From Lepidonotus clava (Eukaryota; Annelida; Polychaeta; Phyllodocida; Polynoidae), in assembly GCA_936440205.1 (NCBI GenBank), contig OW387133.1, positions 70,680,374 to 70,744,373 of the forward strand: DNA of 64,000 bases. Reading direction: 5' to 3'. Position numbers and translations under genes: made by a program. Position 1 is the stretch's first letter; each line of letters opens with the position of its first letter. Positions 55,275 to 64,000 of the stretch are shown here, one piece after another. The notes beneath the pieces were generated by a model. It was not told the DNA's origin, made no database searches, and saw only the letters and a program-made list of their open reading frames with translations.

Positions 55275-57362
55275 AATCTTTGTTTGGCTCGAGACCAAAA
55301 CAATCCCCAGGTCCCTTCACCATATGAATAGGAACCCCAACCTACCGAGGAACGTCACAATTGCAACAATGTTTTAGAATTACGTTCTGACAACATCAAT
55401 TTGACAATATTGTAACAACGTTGTTGGACTACTTCAAAACAACATGCAGGTAGCACCACTGTCTAAAGTGTGTTATATTTCAAAAACGTTTTTTAGATTT
55501 AGTCATTTAAGACAAGATTCTTATACATGTTTTGAAATACAATGCTTGAATAAGGTGTACTAGATGAAGGAACATTATCTATGTTCATAATGTTTAACTA
55601 TTGTTATGAGAGAAGAGACATTGAATAGAAAAACCTAGGTAAACACCTTTTTTATTTGGTGAGCATTGTATAGCCCATTCAGCCTTGAGAATCTCGAATT
55701 GTCAATACAACAGGTCATTCACCTGACATGATCTAACATACATTATCATCATGCTGATTTCTAAGTGCAACATGCACTCTGGAATCAACTCATAGAATTA
55801 TAAATAAAGAGGTTTTTCATATTTTCATAATATTTATTTATGATATTCATGATATATTTCCTAATTTCTTAATTGATTTAATAATGCCACAAATATGGCG
55901 ATCATCAGGCATAGGGGATAAAAAGATGCATATGTCAGCACATATGTATTACACAATGTAAATAATATTCATGAATTTTGAATATATTATTCATTCATAT
56001 GAGAACAAAAAACGAAAGTTGTATAAAGGTTGTGGAATGGTAACAATACAAAGTTAGGAACAACGTTGCTGCTACCTTTCTTGGAGTCCACAAATTTAGG
56101 TTGTAACAACTTAAATTTGCAAAGTTGTCAAAACCAAAGTATAATGTTGTGACAATGTTGTAACAACGTGAAATTGTTATATGTGTAATAAGATAAAAAA
56201 ATTTAAGATACGACACTCAGTGTTGAATGGTTTGTTGTAGGTGCTACATATTATCTTAGCACTTACAATCGTAAAATCACCTTGGTGTGAAATGCTCCCA
56301 TAGTTTGGAAATGGAAAAAACGGGGAAAAAAGCAATACATGAGATTCGTGACCACGAATCCTTCGCAAACCCAAAATTTGGAATTGTGACTATTTATTGA
56401 ATTTGGGATTTGTGAATCTTTTTTGGTTGCTGCCCCATGGATATGTGACATCAATTCCAAAAATGAAAAACTGAAGTACAAATATGAAAGGTTGGAGACC
56501 GTTAATCCAAATGAGTAAAGGGATGCTATACGATCAGCTGGCCACCATACAGTGCTCTAGTACTGGCCCATGGGATTTGACACAGGGGGTACTGGAGGTG
56601 CTCCTGCACTGATCTACAACAGTACAGTACCTTGATATAAAAGTTATCTTAAGAATAATTATTATTCAAGATAGTGTGGTTGGAGGTGTTATAGTAGTGT
56701 TATACAATAATAACATCTTAGAATATCTCTTAGTTCTATTCTGAACTTACTTTGTGAACTTGTAAAAATATATGATCTTATTGATCTTACTCACTAAATT
56801 CACTAAAACAAGTCACAAATGAACAGAATTAAAAATCAGAAAACCTGACAACCTAAGTTGCCAGTCAACCTCACCGAGGTGCAGATCAACCCCACCCCAT
56901 TTCAGTCCTGAAGCCTAATCATCATGTGCCCCTCCTAAGGTATTGAGGTCTGACTAATATGCATCAGGAGATTATCATTTTAGGAGGGAGCTAACAAATT
57001 TCTTAGTATGAACAATTCCTTTTGCCTTGAGAAAATTATATTTAATTCTAAAATGGTTCAGACATTTCTGAAGAATACTTCCATCTATACTTTTGATCCA
57101 GATTTCATGAGATCTATAACACCAAAGCCTTTCATAAATAAATAATGGACCTTTCCCACACTAAAAATATTTCCCTGTCTTCAATATAATAGGTATTCTG
57201 CCCCCCTCATACCCCTCTCCTGTAACTGCTGCATTCGCTACTTCCCATACCTTTTTGGTCAGTCTATACCTCCTACAGTGTTACGCTACAGTTACATGAT
57301 TTTTGGGGGAAATTTATAGATTCCATGGAAAGAACAAAATGATAACGTTATTTGAACATCAT
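55275..57362. other. Non-coding sequence, copy B
   Basis: Matches 29010-31052 of copy A, including the ACAACGTTGT-type repeat (about 55355-56170). No exon recognised. Confidence 0.6.
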
Positions 57363-57732
57363 TACACCTAAGCAATGTGGCCCCTGCCGCAGCTTAGACC
57401 AACATTGACCACCCACCACACTACCCAGACTGGACAGCGTGGCCCCTGCCACTTTCGTCTGTAGTCAACATGCATAGAAAAATCCTAACCGGTTCCATTT
57501 CCCAACACCCCTTACAGATCCAGCATCCCATATTTTTGACTCCCAATATTTAATGTTACCCTGCCGGACCTCACTTGGGCCCCAAATGCCCCAACATGGA
57601 TATGAAAGAACCCCACCTAACCCCTAACTGACCAATCAGGTGAGCCACACTAGGCAGAGTGCTGTGTTGGAGAGTGAGACACCTCTAACTTCACGGTTGC
57701 CATCTGAGGAAGAAGGACCATACATTTTCAAC
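57363..57732 (+). other. PLE tail remnant, copy B
   Basis: Counterpart of 31053-31418, with the same GTGGCCCCTGCC words and the GTTGCCATCTGAGG end. Confidence 0.6.
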
Positions 57733-57898
57733 ATTATTTGAACATCAGCTTAATATAGGCCTAACATTGAGGTAATTATTCTCATGAAAAGCTGGCTTGT
57801 ATCAGATTATGGTGAGTGTATGAATGTTGAAATTGATATATCTGGTATATAATAACTGTACAAAATGATATGAGAAGAAATATCTATTCATTAATATT
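57733..57898. other. Non-coding spacer
   Basis: No feature recognised after the end of duplication B. Confidence 0.3.
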
Positions 57899-57901
57899 GT
57901 A

Positions 57902-57936
<35 letters not shown>
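57899..57936. repeat. TA microsatellite
   Basis: Nearly pure TA run, at the left edge of the next MITE, which probably used a TA target. Confidence 0.9.
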
Positions 57937-57939
<3 letters not shown>

Positions 57940-58427
57940 ACAGCATTAGGTGTACACTACTATCCAAAAAAAACAGCATTAGGGGCACACCAGGATTAGA
58001 GGCACATATTTGTGTGCCCCTAATGTTCAGAGTGTTAGGACACGTTTAAAACATACAACTGAATGCTAAATACAATTGAATTGGGTTGTTAAATCTTAAA
58101 CAAGTTAGTTTTGATAACCTCGACAAACTTCCTTTGTTTTTAATATTAAAATTTTTTAACTGAAATTTTCATACTGCATATCTTGTGATGTGAAAAAAAA
58201 CAGCATTAGGTGTACACAACTATATTTGATCCTATGCTCTAAATAGGGTCTATATGTTGCATTAGATTAATTTTAGATGGAAAACACACCAAGAGCTATC
58301 TAATTTATAACCAGAGTCTTGATTGATCATTGCATTAAAAATCGGGAAATTTATCACCATGAGTGAAGACTGTTTTGACATAATATTATTCAGGCATATA
58401 TAAGTGTACACCTAATGCTGGTTTTTT
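57937..58427. mobile_element. MITE with perfect 18-bp ends CAGCATTAGGTGTACACT
   Basis: The end motif at 57941-57958 is repeated exactly inverted at 58403-58420. Further copies of CAGCATTAGG, preceded by an A run, occur near 57977 and 58200, and a palindromic GGGGCACACC...TGTGCCCC lies at about 57985-58015. TA-rich flanks. No coding capacity. Confidence 0.75.
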
Positions 58428-58451
58428 ATATAAAATATATTGCCATAAAGT

Positions 58452-59385
58452 GCAAATTGATAAAAGTTTTAATGCCATATCTTTGACAAAAAATAAGATA
58501 GAAATGCAAACAAGGTGTCAAATTGGAGCATTTAGCTTGTGCTTTTGCCTGTTAATGTTGAATTGGTATCTAGGTCGAGTTGGTTGCCATGGTAACCAGA
58601 ATACCTTAGAAAATGGCTATTTTTTCCCCTATTTTCCTTCTGAATGTTCCATATCTTGACTGCTACTTAAGATAGAAACTTAAGTAAGGTGTCAAATCAA
58701 AGTATTCAGTTAGTGCTTTTGTATGTACTGAATTTGATTTTACAGTTAGTTGGTTGCCATGGTTACCAGATTTCTTGTAAGAAATAACCATTTTTTCCCT
58801 AATTTCTGTCTAAATGCACCATATATTCACTGCTACTTAAGATAGAAACTTAAGTAAGGTGTCAAATTAAAGTATTCAGTTAGTGCATTTGTATGGAAGT
58901 ACTAAATTTGATTTTACAGTTAGTTGGTTGCCATGGTTACCAGATTTCTTGTAAGAAATAACCATTTTTTCCCTAATTTCTGTCTAAATGCACCATATAT
59001 TCACTGCTACTTAAGATAGAAACTTAAGTAATGTGTCAAATTAAAGTATTCAGTTAGTGCTTTTGTATGGAAGTACTAAATTTGATTTTACAGTTAGTTG
59101 GTTGCCATGGTTACCAGATTTCTTGTAAGAAATAACCATTTTTTCCCTAATTTCTGTCTAAATGCACCATATATTCACTGCTACTTAAGATAGAAACTTA
59201 AGTAAGGTGTCAAATTAAAGTATTCAGTTAGTGCTTTTGTATGGAAGTACTAAATTTGATTTTACAGTTAGTTGGTTGCCATGGTTACCAGATTTCTTAT
59301 AAGAAATAACCATTTTTTCCCTAATTTCTGTCTAAATGCACCATATATTCACTACTTATTAAGATAGAAATGCAAGTATGGTGTC
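58452..59385. repeat. 174-bp tandem array with X-box
   Basis: Five to six units; GGTTGCCATGGTTACC starts at 58752, 58925, 59100 and 59274 (spacing 173-175), and a first diverged unit has GGTTGCCATGGTAACC near 58580. Each unit also has AAGATAGAAA and AGGTGTCAAAT upstream of the X-box, the same order as in the foldback modules at 7397-11047. The inner units are nearly identical. Confidence 0.9.
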
Positions 59386-59590
59386 ACAGTGCAGGCTAGG
59401 AAAATCTGCGTGTCCGCGTGTCCTCGACGACCAGAAAATGGGTGTGGACGACCAGAAAATTAATTTGATATTAGAGTGAATTGGTTGCCATGGTTGCCAT
59501 GGTTACTGTGACGTTCCTCGGTAGTTCAGGGTTTCTAACTTTGATTTTAGTGTGAGTTGGTTACCATGGTCACCAGAATATTTGTCAAAG
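59386..59590. repeat. Diverged edge of the X-box array
   Basis: Contains TTGGTTGCCATGGTTGCCAT near 59480 and GGTTACCATGGTCACC near 59553, plus a GC-rich GACGACCAGAAAAT repeat (twice, near 59428 and 59447). Confidence 0.6.
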
Positions 59591-60650
59591 TGGGCTGACT
59601 GGTGGCCTATATGCTGCACTTCATATAGGTTAACTATGGGAAATGACCTAAACCATTGGTTCCATTTACCTCACCAGGGGGCGCCACACCCTAATGAAAA
59701 AAGTCTATATATGAATACTTAGATTGGGTTATGGCTGGTTAGGGAAGAATACTGGGGAGATCCAATCCTGAGTCAAGGTAAAAAAAGTTGTTTAAAAAAC
59801 AAGAAGATTGACTATGGGCTGGCTGGTAAGCCTGGAGAGATGTTGTAGCAGTATGAATTGGGCCTGGGCTTAGTAGCCTTAGTGGGCTGATTGGTGGCCG
59901 GCTGGTGAGCCTGGAGAGGTGTTGGAGCAGTGTGAGTCAGCCTTGGGCTTAGTAGCCTAAAGGCCATGTTCCACTTTGTGATGGAGGGCAATTTGTGGTG
60001 GGCTCATCTCCCACCGCAAGCAATTTGCAGTTTGCAGTTCAGAAACATGTTGGTTTCTGCCACCGCAAGCATTCTATAGAAAACATATAATTTTCACTTG
60101 CGATGGCTCTTGCATTGGGCCAACGCAAGCAACAATGCAACCAAATGGCTATATTCCACCTTGTGAGCCCCTGATTTACTTGCACTGGGTACAAACACTG
60201 CTAGTAAAATGCCCATCGTGAGCAAAATGCTACAAAGTGGAATATGGCCTATATTGGGCTAACTAGTGGCCAGCTGGTGAGCGTGAAGAAGTGTTGGAGC
60301 AGTGTGAGTCAGCCCTGGGCTTAGTAGCCTAATTGGGCTGACTGATGGCTGAGTGGTGGCCAGCTGGTGAGCATGGAGAGGTGTTGGAGCTAGAGCTGAC
60401 TGAGGGCCGGCTGCTGACCTAGGCAGAGGTGTTGTAGCAGTGTGAGTCAGACCTGGGCCTATTTCCCTCAGTGGGCTGACTGACGACTGGCTGCTAACCT
60501 AGGCAGAGGTGTTGTAGTAGTGTGAGTTGGGCCTGAGCTTAGTAGCCCTAGTAGGCACACTGTTGGCTGGCTGGTGAGCTTGGAGAAGTGTTGTAGCAGG
60601 GTGGTGTGGCCCAAGGATTAGTACCATTGGTGGGCTAACTATGTGTAAAC
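59591..60650. repeat. GC-rich minisatellite, diverged units of about 75-100 bp
   Basis: About eight units built on GTGGGCTGACTGGTGGCC, GGCTGGTGAGCCTGGAGAG, GTGTTGGAGCAGTGTGAGTC and GGGCTTAGTAGCCT. Interrupted by a MITE at 59961-60250. The G+T-rich composition differs from the rest of the window. Confidence 0.8.
59961..60250. mobile_element. MITE inside the minisatellite
   Basis: 290 bp. Ends AGGCCATGTTCCACTTTGT and, inverted, AGGCCATATTCCACTTTGT (one difference). Internal CACCGCAAGCA words in both directions. A related fragment is at about 62890-63000. Confidence 0.7.
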
Positions 60651-61805
60651 AAAAAGGTCCTTTCTCCTCTAACAGCACTGCACTCAGTCAGACATGGTCA
60701 TCTTCATCAATATGTGTGTCCAGCCCGGTCCCATATTGGGGTTGGTAAGGGGTATTAGGACATGAGTAAGTGCAATTTATGGGTAGGAAGTGGAAGTGGC
60801 AGGGACCATGCTTGTCCACTTAGTTCGTAATAACTGTGGCAGGGGCCACTCCGCTATTTTAAGTGGAGAAATTTAGATTAGTTCCCGAATTTTTCTGTTC
60901 CATGTTAGGTTTACTTAGAATTGATGTAATGACCAGTAGTTATGTTCTGGAAAATATCCGTCCTGTATGGTTTGGGCGTTAACTTAAGATACCTATTTTG
61001 ATTGGCTAGTCTCAAAGTGTCCTATGCAGTCCATGTTAGAGTAAAGTCTCATATGATGAGGCTACTAGCCAATATCTGTTAAGGTTATGCATACATGATT
61101 CAAAGCGCATCTCGCTGCACATCATTATCTGGTATAAGTGTGTCAAAGCTGCAGAGTGTCTGATCACTCGGCGGCCCTTTACAGATAAATGTAAAAGACC
61201 CAATAGAAGATGCAACAAGAAATTTTTTTTTAAGCTTTGGTGGCGAAAAATAATCATCTATAAACTAGGAAGGGGGGGCAGGGGGGTCAGAGCGGACTGC
61301 TTCACTACTTTGCCCTCTTCCTCCAACCCCCCCCCCCCCCGCACCTACCCACTGGCCTGGGGTCGGTAGCTGGGAGCAACCACCAGTCTTCCCCTCGCAC
61401 CCCCTTTCCCACCCTCAGCTCCCCTCTTCTAGCGCTTGGTCAAGTCGGTCCACTGAGAGCACTGTATCATGGTTGATTGCCCAGGTTGATTGGTCTTTAT
61501 GGAAAGATAGAATGGGTAGGTAGAAGATGGAAGACCCCCTCCCCCCCCCACCACCACCCCTCCCGCTTGCCCGTCTCCCCTCCCCCATTTTACCTCCAGC
61601 CTTATGTAATATACCACCCTACCCTCATCCCCACCCCACAACCACAACCCTTGCTTTTGTACAAGGTGGCCATATGGAAGGACTTTCTTGCAGTGATATG
61701 GATGTGCTGAGTTAAACGGCAAGAAGTTATTTCTGTTGGTTTACAGCATAGTGTGGTCATCAGTTTGAGTCTATTGAGATATACTGTAGTGTCTAGGAAG
61801 TTTAT
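60651..61805. other. Non-coding sequence, partly C- or G-rich
   Basis: Has an inverted PLE-tail phrase (GTGGCAGGGACCATGC near 60796 and GTGGCAGGGGCCAC near 60836), G- and C-runs at about 61269-61340, and a C-rich tract at 61535-61650. The frames open through the C-rich tract are low-complexity and I do not call them genes. Confidence 0.5.
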
Positions 61806-62490
61806 CAGGTTGGGGCTACGACGGGAAAAACGGGGCGTCCCGTATTTTCAGGACACAACCCTTTAAATCATTTAAAAATATTCAATTTTCACTTTTTTAA
61901 TTTCAAAATATGAGCCAATATGACATACAATTATTTGGTTAAATTAAAATCGAATTCCATCATTACAATAACAGTTTTAATGATGTTTAGAATTATGCCT
62001 GAAAAAACAGGACGTCCTGTAATAACACATCACAAAACCGTCCTGTTATTTCAGGACGGGTTGTTTTCTTGGTATGATTTTTGAAACTTTTAAAAAATAA
62101 AAATCAATAATAAAAAAATGCAACGATAGAATCTGAAAATGCAACGATCATTTTGATGCAAAAGATGTGTTCTTTCATGTCATATCATTTTTGAATTTAG
62201 CAAACTCCTTATTTTCTGAGCATTTTTTTTTATGTAAATATATTAATGATAAAATTCTTATTCATGAAATTGTCAAAATGGAAAATGTTATATAATTCAT
62301 GATAAATGCAGAATTTCATAATTTTTTTATCTTGCACATATAGAAGTATTATATCATGTTTATATTGTGCATTATTCATGTATAATTTCATCTGCAATAA
62401 TTAGATAACATACTTTTTCATAATTGCCTGTTATTTCAGGACGTCCCGTTTTTACAGGACGTCCTGTTTTCCAGTGGTGTCCCTAACCTG
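61806..62490. mobile_element. GGGACGTCCC-rich MITE, third copy, inverted
   Basis: 685 bp, flanked by TTTAT on both sides (61801-61805, 62491-62495), in the opposite orientation to the other two copies. Diverged in sequence, but the ends and palindromes are kept. Confidence 0.85.
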
Positions 62491-62495
62491 TTTAT

Positions 62496-63474
62496 GGATG
62501 ATGTAGATTTTTCTGTAGTGAATTTTATAGTCTCGTGGGCTGCATTGAGATACTCAATGAATTTCTCAATCTCTTGTTAACCATGTTGCCAGATATGAGA
62601 GATGTCATCTATATAACAAAACCAAGCCCTTGGTCGGAGATGGTAAAAGTAGACAAATCTTCCTTTGAAATCGGTCATGAATATATTGAAAAATACATCC
62701 ACCCAGCAACAGCATGGCTGATGGATAATGGTGAAGTGAGGTTAGGTACATGCCAGACTGCAGTATTTATAACCAACAGCTAGGAGCCTCTGATGTCCAA
62801 AATATGTGGCTTGGAACACATGGTAAATGGCATTGGTGAGCCAGTAAGTCCATACCCCCAGCTATAATGATATAAGCAGCCATGCCTATATCACCCATAT
62901 TCCACCTTGTGGCACCTTACTGAGAGCAAGTTTGTGGCAGTTTGCTTGCATTTTTTCATGGTACCGCAAGCAAATACTAGGCTCAATCTAGGATTTGATC
63001 TTATTTAGCCAATCTGGCTAAAATCAAGTCAAGTTTTTCCATTTTCTTTAGCCAGATTCGAAAATCTTAGCCAAATTTTCACCCTCAATATATAGTGTGT
63101 ATAACATCTGTTTATTGTTATCTATTATAGAGATAAATTCATTGATATAATATCATAATGTATTTTCATGAATATTTAGAAGAAAAATATAACAGATTCC
63201 AGTCTTCAAAATTAATGTGGTATTTTTTTGTGCGCCTGCCTGTTGCATATGTTTTGAATATGCCAATTTAAATATGTGTACATCAGTACATCAGTACAAA
63301 AACACTGGGTGCACAATGCCGAAAATTGTGTGCCCATCGGCAGAAATGTGCCGGCTGGGCGCAGGGCACAGCTTTAATTTTGAACACTGGATTATTTTAG
63401 TGAAATCACTTTATGTGAATAGTAACAGGGGCAGATACAAATATTTTAGAAAGAGAGGGGGTGCACATAATATT
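62496..63474. other. Non-coding sequence, one unassigned ORF
   Basis: An 82-residue plus-strand frame (62535-62783) has no recognised domain. 62890-63000 resembles part of the MITE at 59961. No exon recognised. Confidence 0.4.
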
Positions 63475-63812
63475 TCCTTTAGACCCCAATCTGGCCATTG
63501 TTGCCCAAGGGTGTGCTCCCCGATCCTGCCATGGCCGCCCGGAAAAATGACATTTTCCCATAATTTTTCCATATTTTTCAAAAAGGGAACACTTAAATTT
63601 CTGTTTAAGGTACAGAAATGGCAAATATATCGTTTAAAAGCTGATTTAATTACACGTGCTTCAAACCAGATTTCAATACTTCTAATATTAAAGTGTGAGT
63701 AACTCTCTGAATGTTATCAATTGAAACAAATTCAAGGGATTTCTTAGGGAAATCCTGGGAAATCCTGGGGAAATCCAGCAATTCATCCTCCTAATCGATG
63801 GGGTCTAAATGG
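63475..63812. mobile_element. TTAA MITE of the CCCTTTAGACCCC family, diverged copy
   Basis: Left end CCTTTAGACCCCAATCTGG; right end GGGGTCTAAATGG followed by TTAA (63813-63816). The left TTAA has decayed. Includes the TATCGTTTAAAAGCTGATTT core shared with 340-661. Confidence 0.75.
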
Positions 63813-63816
63813 TTAA

Positions 63817-64000
63817 AAAGGGTTCCAGTTTTACATTAAAAAACTGGGGACCTAAGTATACCTCCAACACTGTGGATTATCTTCTGAGTAAATTGCTTTT
63901 GACAATTATTATCTTGGCTCAGTATTAGCTCAGTCTTAATAATCTGTTTAAATGATTTACTTCATGAGAATGTGCATCAAATTAGAATATCATGCAATAT
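63817..64000. other. AT-rich sequence at the window end
   Basis: No feature recognised. Confidence 0.3.

Larger units (their letters stand above)
44224..57732. repeat. Segmental duplication, copy B
   Basis: Direct copy of 20439-31418. Extra in B: the PLE body (44943-46897), a 38-bp stretch near 48436, and the region 52995-54723, which includes a third iterated MITE. Missing in B: the MITE of copy A at 25502-26207. A large tract of B matches A nearly base for base. Confidence 0.9.

Noticed and set aside
58452-59385. CRISPR-like regular array
   Set aside because: The whole 174-bp unit is repeated with no unique spacers, and the genome is animal.
61429-61722. Proline- and glycine-rich frames on both strands
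   Set aside because: They are produced by a C-rich low-complexity tract.
62535-62783. 82-residue plus-strand frame (and its antisense)
   Set aside because: Neither strand gave a domain I could name with confidence; left unassigned.

Overview
This is animal (metazoan) genomic DNA, AT-rich and dominated by transposable elements. I infer a marine invertebrate or basal deuterostome from the mix of elements: Penelope-like elements (PLEs) with a GIY-YIG nuclease, a Ty3/gypsy element, a LINE whose first protein has an SGNH-hydrolase pattern, and many TTAA-flanked MITEs. The species cannot be fixed from the sequence. There is no sign of bacterial genes, operons, rRNA or CRISPR.

Host genes appear only as isolated exons on the minus strand. 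A phase 1-1 exon at 1192-1386 looks cadherin-like. Three exons encode CUB-domain halves: 48117-48235 (second half), 42219-42507 (first half) and 22359-22477 (second half). Their splice phases fit one another (1, then 2, then 1), so each CUB domain is coded by a two-exon cassette and the window probably lies inside one long gene for a secreted or surface protein with several CUB domains.

Left part (0-20 kb): a Ty3/gypsy element (2606-16057, minus strand, 169-bp LTRs) holds a PLE (3085-11567, plus strand, flanked by a perfect 17-bp target duplication). The PLE in turn holds a 3.65-kb foldback element (7397-11047). The foldback is built from ten ~357-bp modules, four forward and six reversed. 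Each module carries three near-palindromes that match the X-box bound by RFX transcription factors, about thirty sites in all. A broken second PLE and a zinc-finger/proline-rich reading frame follow (17.0-19.3 kb).

Middle and right: a direct segmental duplication, copy A (20439-31418) and copy B (44224-57732), carries one CUB exon per copy and the same set of MITEs, with large indels between the copies. Between the copies lie a gypsy fragment, a LINE (about 35968-40860, minus strand) with a MITE in its endonuclease, and the CUB first-half exon. After copy B come a MITE with perfect 18-bp ends, a 174-bp tandem array whose unit shares its core and X-box with the foldback modules, a GC-rich minisatellite split by a MITE, and further MITEs.

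The most unusual signal is the repeated appearance of RFX-type X-box palindromes in several otherwise different non-coding repeats, most densely in the foldback element.
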